Source: Arachidicoccus soli (lineage in GTDB: Bacteria; Bacteroidota; Bacteroidia; Chitinophagales; Chitinophagaceae). From it: a stretch of DNA of 64,000 nucleotides. Positions within the stretch are counted from its first letter, which is position 1. Every line of letters begins with the position of its first letter. The stretch covers positions 2,542,001-2,606,000 of the forward strand of contig NZ_CP032489.1 in the NCBI RefSeq assembly GCF_003600625.1, read 5' to 3'. Under the pieces are notes generated by a model. The model was not told the origin of the DNA and did no database searches. It worked only from the letters and a program-made list of their open reading frames with translations. The position numbers and the translations under genes were made by a program. Shown piece after piece: positions 31,325-40,389 of the stretch.

Positions 31325-32983
31325 CTATTTCTTTTTCCAGAACCCTTCTATTTCTTCCAATGTTTTTCCTTTGGTTTCCGGCACCAGTTTCCAGATAAAG
31401 ATGGCTGAAAGCACCGACATTACTGCGTATATCCAGTAAGAAAATCCGTGATGGAATTTTTCTACCAGGCCTACATTGTCATTCATCATCGGGAAAGTAA
31501 AGGATACGACCCAGTTAGCAATCCATTGGATGGCCACAGCGATGGACAAGGCACCCCGAATACTATTGGGGAATATTTCTGCTAATAAGACCCAACATAC
31601 CGGACCCCAGCTCATCGCAAAAGCAGCGGTATAAATCAACATAAAGATCAATGCGCCTATGCCTTGTTGATTAAAATAAAAAGACAAGCCCAGTGCCAGC
31701 ATGCTTACCGCCATGCCTATGGAACCGATGATCATCAGCGGTTTACGACCGAATTTATCTACTGTAAAAATCGCTAATACCGTGAATACTAAATTCACGA
31801 CACCGACAATGATGGTTTGTAACAAGGAAGAGTCTGTAGACGCTCCCATATTCCTGAATATATTTCCGGCATAATAGAGTACGACATTGATGCCTACAAA
31901 TTGCTGAAATACGGAAAGCAATAGTCCGATAATAATGACCAGCCCACCGTAAGATAACCAGGGTCTGTTTGTCTCGTGTAGCGTACCCTGAATGGAAGTT
32001 AAAACGATCGGCGCTTCTTCTTTACCACCAATTTTCTCTAACACTTTAAGCGCCTCTTCATTTCTCCCCTTCATCGCTAAATAACGCGGTGTTTCCGGCA
32101 CGATGAATAAGAGTACAAAAAAGATAAAGGCTGGGATAACGCCGGAGAAAAACATCCAGCGCCAACCTTCTGTCCTTAACCATTCCGCATCACCACGGCC
32201 CGCAATCACATAATTGACAAAGTAAATCACCAACATTCCAAAGATGATGGCGAACTGATTGAAAGAAACCAGTTTTCCTCTGATTTTAGCGGGTGCTATT
32301 TCAGCAATATACATGGGCGATATCATCGAAGCAAGGCCTACACCAATGCCTCCGAGTATTCTATAAATCACAAAAGAATACACATCCATCACACCAAATA
32401 CATTGAACCATTCCGGCCTCCAGGCTCCCACAGCAGAAAGTAAAAAGGCTATTGCCGCAATAAATAATCCATTTTTTCTACCTATTCCTTTTGACACCAT
32501 ACCGGCGGCGGCTCCGCCAATGATGCACCCGATCAATGCACTGGAGATCACAAAGCCCTTGATGGAATCGGCTGTATCTTTAATTGTTGCCGCAACTGTC
32601 GGCAGGGCTTGTGTAAGAAAATAATAGGACCAGATAATAAGTGCCAGTATGATAATCAAGCTCACTGGCAGCCCTTTCTTTTTAGTTAAAAGCTTTACGA
32701 TTAAAGTACAAACAATCAGCACGACAATAAACAGCACGACAACAAAGACGGTCCTATACTGATGAATAATAGGCGCAGTAATACTGTTGTAATTGGCTGG
32801 ATCGAGCATCGGTGTAATATAAAAGTCTACCAATGACTTCTCTGCACCATTGACTACGGCTGTATCATAGCCAAACAACAAGCCTCCTAAAGTTGCCACA
32901 AGTGTTAGCAGGACAATATAAAACTTATTGCCTTTTTGTACGCCGATTGCATTAGCACCGGCGCCGGTATTGATAAGTGCCAT
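31325..32983 (-). CDS. xylE: D-xylose:proton symporter, MFS sugar porter
   Basis: 552 aa inner-membrane transporter of the sugar porter family with twelve predicted membrane helices. Signature stretches are GGLLFGYDTAVVNGAEK in helix 1, an extended and unusually hydrophobic loop between helices 1 and 2, GRKNGLFIAAI, RILGGIGVGLASMISPMYI, PETPRYLAMKGR, QQFVGINVVLYY and the terminal PETKGKTLEEIE. It carries xylose from the periplasm into the cytoplasm, after XusA/XusC import and periplasmic hydrolysis. It is the last gene of xylB-xylA-xylE, 29 bases after xylA, under the operator at 35979. Other pentoses or glucose as substrates cannot be excluded. Confidence 0.9.
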   Translation of the reverse strand: MALINTGAGANAIGVQKGNKFYIVLLTLVATLGGLLFGYDTAVVNGAEKSLVDFYITPMLDPANYNSITAPIIHQYRTVFVVVLFIVVLIVCTLIVKLLTKKKGLPVSLIIILALIIWSYYFLTQALPTVAATIKDTADSIKGFVISSALIGCIIGGAAAGMVSKGIGRKNGLFIAAIAFLLSAVGAWRPEWFNVFGVMDVYSFVIYRILGGIGVGLASMISPMYIAEIAPAKIRGKLVSFNQFAIIFGMLVIYFVNYVIAGRGDAEWLRTEGWRWMFFSGVIPAFIFFVLLFIVPETPRYLAMKGRNEEALKVLEKIGGKEEAPIVLTSIQGTLHETNRPWLSYGGLVIIIGLLLSVFQQFVGINVVLYYAGNIFRNMGASTDSSLLQTIIVGVVNLVFTVLAIFTVDKFGRKPLMIIGSIGMAVSMLALGLSFYFNQQGIGALIFMLIYTAAFAMSWGPVCWVLLAEIFPNSIRGALSIAVAIQWIANWVVSFTFPMMNDNVGLVEKFHHGFSYWIYAVMSVLSAIFIWKLVPETKGKTLEEIEGFWKKK

Positions 32984-33012
32984 AAAGGAATTTTTAGTTT
33001 TTAAAATTTATT

Positions 33013-34341
33013 TTAAATATGCTGATTGATGATATTTTCAAAATATTCCTGCCGGCCACTTCTTACTGCAGGTTCGCCATTCTTAACTGCATAATCTCTT
33101 AAGTCTTCTAAACTTAATTTTCCGGATTCAAAATCAGCTCCGGCACCACTGTCAAAAGATGCATATCTTTCGGTTCTTAATTTCTTGTATGCAGATTTCT
33201 GAAGAATATTATCTGCTACAATCAAGGCGCGTGCAAAGGTATCCATGCCCCCGATATGTGCGTGAAATAAGTCCGCAGCATCGGTAGAGTTGCGTCTGAT
33301 TTTTGCATCGAAATTAATACCTCCGCCTTTGAAACCACCGGCTTCTAGAATAATCAACATGGTCTCTGCTAACTCATTTATATTGGTTGGAAACTGGTCG
33401 GTATCCCAGCCATTTTGGTAATCCCCACGATTGGCGTCCATAGAACCCAGTAAGCCTGCATCCACGGCTACCTGCACTTCATGTTGGAATGTATGCCCTG
33501 CTAATGTTGCGTGATTGACTTCTAAATTCAATTTAAAATCTCCAGCTAAATCATATTTATTCAAGAAGCCGATAACGGTGGCAGCATCATAGTCGTATTG
33601 ATGTTTGGTAGGCTCACAAGGTTTTGGCTCGATAAAGAAAGTACCTTTAAATCCATTTCTGCGTGCATAATCTTTTGCCGTATGTAAGAATCTGGCTAAA
33701 TGCTCTTGCTCTCTTTTCATATCGGTATTCAATAAAGTCATATAGCCTTCTCTCCCACCCCAGAAAACATAGTTTTCTCCTGATAGTTTTATGGTTGCAT
33801 CCAAGGCTGCTTTTACCTGTGCGGCTGCATGGGACAATACGTGAAAATCAGGATTGGTTGAAGCGCCGTTCATATAACGGGTATGTGAAAACACATTGGC
33901 CGTACCCCACAAAAGTTGAATACCACTTTCTTTTTGCTTTTGCAAAGCGTAATCGGTAATGGCATTGAGTCTTTTTTCATTATCCGCTACATCGTTGGTA
34001 TAATCCACCAAATCCACATCATGAAAACAATAGAAAGGCAAGGACATCTTGGTCATAAACTCAAAAGCTGCGTCCATTTTATCTTTTGCTCGCTGGTTAG
34101 GGTCTGTACTTAGATCCCAGGGGAAGAAATGTGTTCTTCCGCCAAAAGGATCCGAACCGTCGCCGTTGAAAGAATGCCAATAGGCGCAAGCAAAGCGCAT
34201 CCACTCTTTCATTGTTTTGCCTGCCACTATTTTTGATTCATCATACCAGCGGAAAGCGAAAGGATTATCTGTATCCCTACCTTCATATTTCACCGCTGAA
34301 ATTCCTTTAAAGTATTCTTTTTCTCCGGTAATAACTGTCAT
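33013..34341 (-). CDS. xylA: Xylose isomerase
   Basis: 442 aa, the usual length for class II xylose isomerases. Conserved segments are present in order: [10 protein letters not shown] with the catalytic His, [26 protein letters not shown] with the metal-binding Glu, [17 protein letters not shown], the metal site of [19 protein letters not shown], and [13 protein letters not shown]. It converts D-xylose to D-xylulose in the cytoplasm. The gene lies 47 bases after xylB and 29 before xylE, forming one operon with them. No signal peptide is present, as expected. Confidence 0.97.
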   Translation of the reverse strand: MTVITGEKEYFKGISAVKYEGRDTDNPFAFRWYDESKIVAGKTMKEWMRFACAYWHSFNGDGSDPFGGRTHFFPWDLSTDPNQRAKDKMDAAFEFMTKMSLPFYCFHDVDLVDYTNDVADNEKRLNAITDYALQKQKESGIQLLWGTANVFSHTRYMNGASTNPDFHVLSHAAAQVKAALDATIKLSGENYVFWGGREGYMTLLNTDMKREQEHLARFLHTAKDYARRNGFKGTFFIEPKPCEPTKHQYDYDAATVIGFLNKYDLAGDFKLNLEVNHATLAGHTFQHEVQVAVDAGLLGSMDANRGDYQNGWDTDQFPTNINELAETMLIILEAGGFKGGGINFDAKIRRNSTDAADLFHAHIGGMDTFARALIVADNILQKSAYKKLRTERYASFDSGAGADFESGKLSLEDLRDYAVKNGEPAVRSGRQEYFENIINQHI

Positions 34342-34388
34342 TTGTTTAATTTTTGATTGATGATATAAAATTTGAGTTTTATTATTAT

Positions 34389-35876
34389 TTATTTGTTGAG
34401 ATGCATTTCTAATGCTGCTTTCCAGTGTACATAGGCCTGCTCATACTGGGCTTGCATTTCTCCGGGATATATGGTTTCTAATAATTCTAATTTTGCAAAT
34501 GCTTCATGAGTTTCTTTATAAATACCGGCGCCGATACCTGCACCTAAGGCTGCACCTACGCTGCCGTCCGTTTTATATAATTCCAAACTAAGTCCTGTAC
34601 TGTTGACAAAAGCCTGTGTAAAAGTTTTACTTAAAAACATATTGGCCTTTCCTGCTTTCACTTTAGTCGTTTTAATATCATTTTCCCGCATGATATCCAG
34701 TCCATAGCGAAAAGAGAAGGCGATACCTTCTTGTACTGCGCGGTAAATATGCCCTGCAGAATGTTTGTTTAAATCGATATTAGAAAAATGTGCACCGATT
34801 TGTTGATTACACAACATCCGTTCTGCCCCATTACCAAAGGGCAAAAATTGCAATCCATCTGCACCCGGGTTTACTTGCAAAGCCAAATCATTCATTTGTT
34901 GATAAGTCAGTTCGGGATTGGAAATATTTTTAATCCAGCGATTAGAGATCCCTGTTCCATTAATACATAATAAAACGCCCAGACGTTTCTTTTCATCCGT
35001 ATAATTTACATGAGCAAATGTGTTGATGCGGGATTTCTTATCGTATACCAATTTGTCCGTAACGGCATAAATGACGCCACTTGTACCTGCGGTGGTCGCC
35101 ACTTCACCTGGTTCCAAAACGCTTAATGACAATGCATTATTGGGCTGATCTCCTGCTTTATAAGTAACGGGTATACCCTCAGGAATATTTAATTCCCTGG
35201 CAATTGCTTTTGTCACCCTTCCATGTGTAGCGAATAATTCCTTGGTTTCAGGGAACAGGCTTTTGTCAAAATCAAAAAAGCCAAGAATATCTTCGGAGAT
35301 ATTTTCATTTTTAAAATCCCAAAATACACCTTCTGATAACATGGAAACAGTAGAAGTAATTGCTCCCGTCAGTCGCATTGCTATATAATCACCCGGCAAC
35401 ATGATCTTATCTATCTTCCCATAGATTTCCGGTTCGTTTTCTTTTACCCAAGCTAGCTTTGAAGCCGTAAAGTTGCCGGGGAAGTTTAATAATTGTGTCA
35501 GGCATTTCTCCTCCCCGATTGCGTGCAATGCTCTTTCGCCCTGCACAATGGCACGACTATCACACCAGATAATACTATCGCGTAACAGGCGTTGATCCTT
35601 ATCAACCAGGACCAATCCATGCATTTGGTATGTGATGCCGATAGCTTTAATATCTGAGGGATTATATTTGTTTAGGCTATTTGCTTTTTGCAAAGCCGCT
35701 TTCACATCTTGCCACCAAAGTTCCGGGTTCTGTTCTGCCCATCCCGCTTGCAAGCTTTTTATCTCCCGCTCTTTATCCTCCGGATAATTCACAGACAGGA
35801 TGCATCTTTGTGTTTCCGCATCGACAACTGCTATCTTTATGGAAGAAGTTCCAAGATCTATTCCTAATAAAAGCAT
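34389..35876 (-). CDS. xylB: Xylulokinase
   Basis: 495 aa FGGY-family kinase. The N-terminal phosphate motif is [18 protein letters not shown]. Typical downstream segments are [46 protein letters not shown] and the ATP-site region [11 protein letters not shown], with [12 protein letters not shown] near the end. It phosphorylates D-xylulose to xylulose 5-phosphate for the pentose phosphate pathway. It is the first gene of xylBAE. Its promoter region contains the perfect operator palindrome (35979..35992), shared with the divergent xylR gene, so induction by xylose or a metabolite is expected. Confidence 0.96.
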   Translation of the reverse strand: MLLLGIDLGTSSIKIAVVDAETQRCILSVNYPEDKEREIKSLQAGWAEQNPELWWQDVKAALQKANSLNKYNPSDIKAIGITYQMHGLVLVDKDQRLLRDSIIWCDSRAIVQGERALHAIGEEKCLTQLLNFPGNFTASKLAWVKENEPEIYGKIDKIMLPGDYIAMRLTGAITSTVSMLSEGVFWDFKNENISEDILGFFDFDKSLFPETKELFATHGRVTKAIARELNIPEGIPVTYKAGDQPNNALSLSVLEPGEVATTAGTSGVIYAVTDKLVYDKKSRINTFAHVNYTDEKKRLGVLLCINGTGISNRWIKNISNPELTYQQMNDLALQVNPGADGLQFLPFGNGAERMLCNQQIGAHFSNIDLNKHSAGHIYRAVQEGIAFSFRYGLDIMRENDIKTTKVKAGKANMFLSKTFTQAFVNSTGLSLELYKTDGSVGAALGAGIGAGIYKETHEAFAKLELLETIYPGEMQAQYEQAYVHWKAALEMHLNK

Positions 35877-35951
35877 ATTTTTGATATTATATTTAGAGGT
35901 TTCAGAACAGCTTTTTCTACAATAAATTACTTGCAGAAAACAACCTGGATG

Positions 35952-35983
35952 CTAAAGTATGCTATTTTTTATATAATTTGCAA
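35952..35983 (-). promoter_or_regulatory. Probable xylB promoter overlapping the operator
   Basis: On the minus strand TTG (35981..35983, inside the right half of the operator), 21 bases, then TACTTTAG (35952..35959), one base off the Bacteroidota -7 pattern TAnnTTTG. A bound repressor would cover the -33 element. Confidence 0.45.
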
Positions 35984-35992
35984 TCGATTGCA
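35979..35992. promoter_or_regulatory. Perfect LacI-type operator between xylR and xylB
   Basis: TGCAATCGATTGCA is a perfect 14-base palindrome with CG at its centre, the form bound by many LacI-family proteins; with one more base on each side (35978..35993) it is still symmetric. It lies 42 bases before the xylR ATG and 102 bases before the xylB ATG, so it can control both divergent units. Confidence 0.88.
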
Positions 35993-36034
35993 ATTTTTTT
36001 TATAGAATTTAAAAAATATTTTTGTAAAACAACT

Positions 36035-37069
36035 ATGCAAAAAGAAACCACCATCTACGACATCGCAGATAAATTAGGCATCTCTGCCACAACAGTAAGC
36101 CGGGGCTTAAACAATAATCCGCGCATCAATAAGAACACAAGAGAGAAGATTCACAAAACAGCTGAGGAAATGGGTTATCAGCATAATACACTTGCCAGCA
36201 ATTTACGGAAGAGGCAAACGAAAACGATCGGTATATTACTCCATGAAGTAAATAGTAATTTTGTTACCTCTGTACTTGCCGGTATTGAAAAGGTGGTCAC
36301 GAAAGAACATTACGATATATTGATTACACACTCTGCTGAATCCGGAGAAAGAGAAATCGCGAATGCCACAAATCTATTGAATAAAAGAGTGGATGGCATC
36401 ATCGTTTCATTAGCCATGTCAACTAAAAACATTGATCATTTTACGCCTTATTTTGAACGAAAAATACCGATTGTATTCTTCGACCGCGTAATGAATGATG
36501 CAGATTGTACTAAAATTATCATTAATAATTTTAGCTGTGGCTACAATGCAACAAAGCATTTAATTGAACAGGGTTGCAAGAAAATTGCGCATATTACGGC
36601 GGACCTAACCCGCAACGTTTATAATGACCGATTTCTCGGCTATAAGAAAGCATTAAAAGATCATCAATTAACCTATAAGAAAGATTTGATAAAAATATGC
36701 AGTCTGGATAAAGCAGCAACGATTGAGGCGACAAGGGAATTACTCATACAGAAGCCGGATGCCTTCTTTGTCACAAACGATTTTGCAGCTGCTGTTTGTA
36801 TAGAAGTTATACATGAACATGGCCTCCGTGTTCCGGAAGACATTGCTGTCATAGGATTTAACAATGATACATTGGGAGACCTTATCACACCCAAACTTTC
36901 TACCGTGGATTATCCCGGTATTCTAATGGGTGAGGTTGCTGCAACAGAATTAATGAAGAAAATAAAACTTAAAAACAGCAATAAGAAATTTGCCGATCAA
37001 ACGATGACGATTCCTTCAGAATTAGTCATTAGAGAATCTTCTTTGAAGAGTCAAAAGAAAAAATCATGA
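36035..37069 (+). CDS. xylR: LacI-family transcriptional regulator of xylan/xylose genes
   Basis: 344 aa. The start is the ATG at 36035 (MQKETTIYDIADKLG), not the TTG at 35978, which lies inside the operator. The N-terminal LacI helix-turn-helix is at about residues 4-28 (IADKLGISATTVSRGLNNN), the hinge helix region follows (LASNLRKRQTKTIG), and the rest is a periplasmic-binding-like sensor domain (GIIVSLAMS, VIGFNNDTLGDLITP, LSTVDYPG). Located divergently from xylBAE and autoregulated through the shared operator. Genes downstream of identical sites encode xylanases and a xylosidase, so xylose or xylo-oligosaccharide is the likely effector. Repression relieved by ligand is usual in the family; activation is possible. 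Confidence 0.9.
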   Translation: MQKETTIYDIADKLGISATTVSRGLNNNPRINKNTREKIHKTAEEMGYQHNTLASNLRKRQTKTIGILLHEVNSNFVTSVLAGIEKVVTKEHYDILITHSAESGEREIANATNLLNKRVDGIIVSLAMSTKNIDHFTPYFERKIPIVFFDRVMNDADCTKIIINNFSCGYNATKHLIEQGCKKIAHITADLTRNVYNDRFLGYKKALKDHQLTYKKDLIKICSLDKAATIEATRELLIQKPDAFFVTNDFAAAVCIEVIHEHGLRVPEDIAVIGFNNDTLGDLITPKLSTVDYPGILMGEVAATELMKKIKLKNSNKKFADQTMTIPSELVIRESSLKSQKKKS

Positions 37070-37305
37070 TTTATAATTCAGGTGCTCCTATTAATGCCAC
37101 GTCCTGAAATATTTATGCACAAAAGATATCCTTATGGAAAAGGAAGAATCAATTTTTGGAATTAACCCAATAAGTTGGAGACATTTATTTTGCTTGCTGT
37201 CTCATTCCGTCATTCTAATAAACAGGATACTATACCCACTACCTACTGGTAGCCTCACTCCATTGGTCCTTGTGAGCCTAAAAATCAAAAGGAAATAAAG
37301 ATGTA

Positions 37306-39246
37306 TCATTGTACACTTCCCTCAAAGGGTGAAGCAGGTAACCCATCTTTGTTGCACAGATTTGCGCCTTCGGGGTTGTCGGCCCAGGCATATCTTACAT
37401 ATACGGGTTTTTCAATGGTATTGTTCCAAACAATCACTTGATTACCTTCTATTTTTGCCGCAGCCCAAATATATTTTTTATCTTTTCCAGCAATGGAAAA
37501 ATAAGCCAAAGGCTCTTTGTCATGGGTTGATAAACCGGCACCTACATGTGTAAAAGAAAGGACCAGTTTATCTCCTTTTCTTTCTATCGATTGAATCAAG
37601 GGCCCGGAATAGTTCAGAGAAGAGGCTCCATATACAAAATGTCGTGCCCATAAAGAAAGACGATAACCCACTTCTTGTTTCTTTACCGGATGGATATCGT
37701 TCCATTCACCCAAACCAATCGTTACTGCCATGCCTGTATGGGGAACAGATAATGTTTTTAACTGCTCTTGCCTTAAATTCGCCCAATCACTTTCAGATGG
37801 TTTTGAATTTGCCGGATTAAAGTTTGGCAATTGAACATAATAGAAGGGAAAATCTCCTATTTGCCAATGAGTACGCCAATCCTGAATAAGTGTACGCATT
37901 AAGGTATCGTAATTGGCCGGATAGCCTGTATTGGATTCTCCCTGATACCAGATCGCTCCTTTAATTTTATATTGGAGCAAGGGCGCAATCATCGCATTGT
38001 ATAAGCCGGAAGGCTTCCAGCGAATAAAAGTTTGGGATGGTAACTCAGGCATTATTGCGCCGATTTTATACTTCCATAAACCGGCTACACTCAGGGTATC
38101 CTTTCCGGCAATGATCTCATAGGGTTTATCGGGGACGAACCCGCCCTTGCCCGCGTTGCTTACAACACGAATAACAATTTCATTTGGCCCTTCTTTTAGT
38201 ATTCCGGCAGGAAAAGCATAACGTCTTCTCGGATATAGATAGGTGGTTGTGCCGACGAATTTTCCATTGATAAATACAGAATCAGCATCGACAATTCTAC
38301 CTAACCAAATCATGGCCGGTTTATTCATCATTTTTTGGGGAATATTGATTGTCTTTCTAAACCATACCACCCCATTAAAAGAGCTTTGTCCTTCATTTGC
38401 CCAATAACCGGGAATATCCATTTGATCCCAGTACTGATCATCCAAATTATTATTAATCCAATGCTCTTGCAATCCTTTGTCTTTTTTATTTAATGTGGTA
38501 TACCAATGACCACTAACACTATCGTCATGCTTTTGAATATGGGCTATCAGCGCATCACTTTTAAATTTTTCTGCTTCCTGATAATATTGCGGAAACTTTA
38601 CCAATGCCTTTTCACTTATCCAGGACTCAGCAGGCGAACCACCCAAAGAGGCATTGATAATCCCAATAGGAATTTTATATCTTTTATAAATTTCTTTCGC
38701 AAAGAAATAAGCCACGGCAGAGAAATCTAAGACATTTTCCGGATTAGCAGATTTCCATTCGCCTCCGGGCAGATCATCTAAAGGCTGCTTAAAATTATAA
38801 GTTTCCGGCACTTTAAATTGTCTGATAGCCTCATTTGTACTTTGCGCTATAATATCGCTATACACATATTTAAAGCTGCCGATGGTATGCTCCATATTGG
38901 ATTGCCCGCTACATAACCAAACATCTCCGAATAATAGATTTTTTACAGCAATAGATTCTTTTCCGCTAGTAAACAACATTTGATAAGGCCCGCCGGCTTT
39001 CTGAGCAGGAAGCATCATCTGCCAATCGCCTTCAGCATTTGTTTTAGCTTGGAATAGCTGATGATTAAAATGCAGCGTTACGGTCCTTTCCGGTGTAGCC
39101 CATCCCCAGATTTTAAGCTCCGTATTACGTTGTAAAACCATACCGTTGCTGATAAGCTTGGGTAGCTTTAACTGACCATAACCACTAATAGTTATTGAAA
39201 GTATTAACAACAAAGTAATTACATAAGGATGTTTTGAAAAGTTCAT
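37306..39246 (-). CDS. Sialate O-acetylesterase-type (SASA, CE20-like) acetylesterase
   Basis: 646 aa with signal peptide (LLLILSITISGYG, then QLKLPKLISNGMVLQR, the usual opening of the family). The SGNH hydrolase is split: block I GDVWLCSGQSNMEH carries the nucleophile Ser, block III-like WYQGESNTGYP follows later, and the Asp/His pair is in LGEWNDIHPVKKQEVG. Between them about 180 residues form a GH2-like jelly roll (GVVWFRKTINIP, DADSVFINGKFVG). This split plan is that of CE20 xylan acetylesterases known from Xanthomonas; classical members act on sialic acid. The context of xylanase and xylosidase favours removal of acetyl groups from xylo-oligosaccharides. It ends the GH3-GH10-esterase operon. 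Confidence 0.85.
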   Translation of the reverse strand: MNFSKHPYVITLLLILSITISGYGQLKLPKLISNGMVLQRNTELKIWGWATPERTVTLHFNHQLFQAKTNAEGDWQMMLPAQKAGGPYQMLFTSGKESIAVKNLLFGDVWLCSGQSNMEHTIGSFKYVYSDIIAQSTNEAIRQFKVPETYNFKQPLDDLPGGEWKSANPENVLDFSAVAYFFAKEIYKRYKIPIGIINASLGGSPAESWISEKALVKFPQYYQEAEKFKSDALIAHIQKHDDSVSGHWYTTLNKKDKGLQEHWINNNLDDQYWDQMDIPGYWANEGQSSFNGVVWFRKTINIPQKMMNKPAMIWLGRIVDADSVFINGKFVGTTTYLYPRRRYAFPAGILKEGPNEIVIRVVSNAGKGGFVPDKPYEIIAGKDTLSVAGLWKYKIGAIMPELPSQTFIRWKPSGLYNAMIAPLLQYKIKGAIWYQGESNTGYPANYDTLMRTLIQDWRTHWQIGDFPFYYVQLPNFNPANSKPSESDWANLRQEQLKTLSVPHTGMAVTIGLGEWNDIHPVKKQEVGYRLSLWARHFVYGASSLNYSGPLIQSIERKGDKLVLSFTHVGAGLSTHDKEPLAYFSIAGKDKKYIWAAAKIEGNQVIVWNNTIEKPVYVRYAWADNPEGANLCNKDGLPASPFEGSVQ

Positions 39247-39288
39247 TTTAAACTAAATTAAAATCTAAATAATATAAACGGAGGCCCC

Positions 39289-40386
39289 TTAAAATTTAAC
39301 CACATCCCAATAAGCCGGCTTACGTTGCAAAGCGGTATCAAATAATAAAGGATAATTCTTCCTACCCTCTACAGGGTAGTGATCCAGCCAGGTGTCCCTA
39401 TCAGACAGATTCCAGAAAGTGACACCATTGATATACTTCCTGTATTTTCTAAAAACACCAAAAACCATTTTATATGCATTTTCTTGTTTAGTCTTTAATG
39501 CATCCGTATAGGTATCTTGTTCACCTGTTCTTTTCGCTCGCTGATTTTTTTCCCATGGAAAAATGGAAATATCCAATTCCGTAAATTGAATTTTCAAGCC
39601 TAGAGAAGCAAAGAGCTGAATGGTTGACTCCAACTCTTCCTCTGAAGGTTCATAAACAGACCAATGCGCCTGAATGCCTATACCTGTAACGGGAATACCG
39701 CGAGCCAATAATCCTTTCAAAAGCCTATAGATTCTTTCTCTTTTTTCTGGCCGGATAACATTGTAATCATTATAAAATAATTGGGCCTTGGGGTCTGCTT
39801 CATGCGCATAACAAAAGGCACTGTCAATAAAGTCCTCACCACATATCTGGTACCATTTTGAATGGCGCAAAAATTGCGTACTATCGTCTGCAATCGCCTC
39901 ATTCACGACATCCCATGCATAGACTGCATGTTTATATCGATTAACCACCGTATAAATATGACTTTTCAATCTTTGGAGCAGGGTATCTTTAGTAACCGTC
40001 TTACCTTCCTTATCAACAAATAACCAATGGGGAGCTTGTTGATGCCAACAAAGATTATGTCCCCGAATCTTGAGATGATTGCTTACCGCAAAATTGACAA
40101 TAGAATCCGCATTTCGCCAATTATAGAAGTCTTGCAGCGGGTGAATGGGTTGCATCTTCATATCATTCTCAGGCGTGATACTATTAAACTCTTTTAAAAT
40201 AAGCGCGCCTTGTGCTCCGTTAATATTGTGAATATTCACTGCTACACCGATAGGGAAATAATTTTTATAATAATCTTTCAAACCCTTCTCATCACCTACC
40301 TTAGTGCTATGATGAAGGTTATTGCAACCTATAAAAAAAACTAGTCCGGATGCAATTAAGATGATTCTTTTAGGTAAATATTTCAT
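39289..40386 (-). CDS. GH10 endo-xylanase lipoprotein, second copy
   Basis: 365 aa, lipoprotein signal IASGLVFFIGC with lipid Cys21. It is a single GH10 barrel without CBM: ENDMKMQPIHP, RGHNLCWHQQAP, acid/base Glu163 in WDVVNEA, nucleophile Glu270 in QFTELDIS, and the ending YWDVVKF. It is a close paralogue of the protein at 29745..30821, with colinear motifs throughout and only a short insertion near residue 280. It starts 3 bases after the GH3 stop, so translation of the two is probably coupled. Both paralogues are under LacI-type operators, but in different operons. Confidence 0.92.
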   Translation of the reverse strand: MKYLPKRIILIASGLVFFIGCNNLHHSTKVGDEKGLKDYYKNYFPIGVAVNIHNINGAQGALILKEFNSITPENDMKMQPIHPLQDFYNWRNADSIVNFAVSNHLKIRGHNLCWHQQAPHWLFVDKEGKTVTKDTLLQRLKSHIYTVVNRYKHAVYAWDVVNEAIADDSTQFLRHSKWYQICGEDFIDSAFCYAHEADPKAQLFYNDYNVIRPEKRERIYRLLKGLLARGIPVTGIGIQAHWSVYEPSEEELESTIQLFASLGLKIQFTELDISIFPWEKNQRAKRTGEQDTYTDALKTKQENAYKMVFGVFRKYRKYINGVTFWNLSDRDTWLDHYPVEGRKNYPLLFDTALQRKPAYWDVVKF

Positions 40387-40389
40387 GGA

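Noticed and set aside
35978-36034. Longer LacI-family protein starting from a TTG at 35978
   Set aside because: That start lies inside the operator palindrome and adds residues unlike any LacI N-terminus. The ATG at 36035 starts exactly at the usual helix-turn-helix entry.
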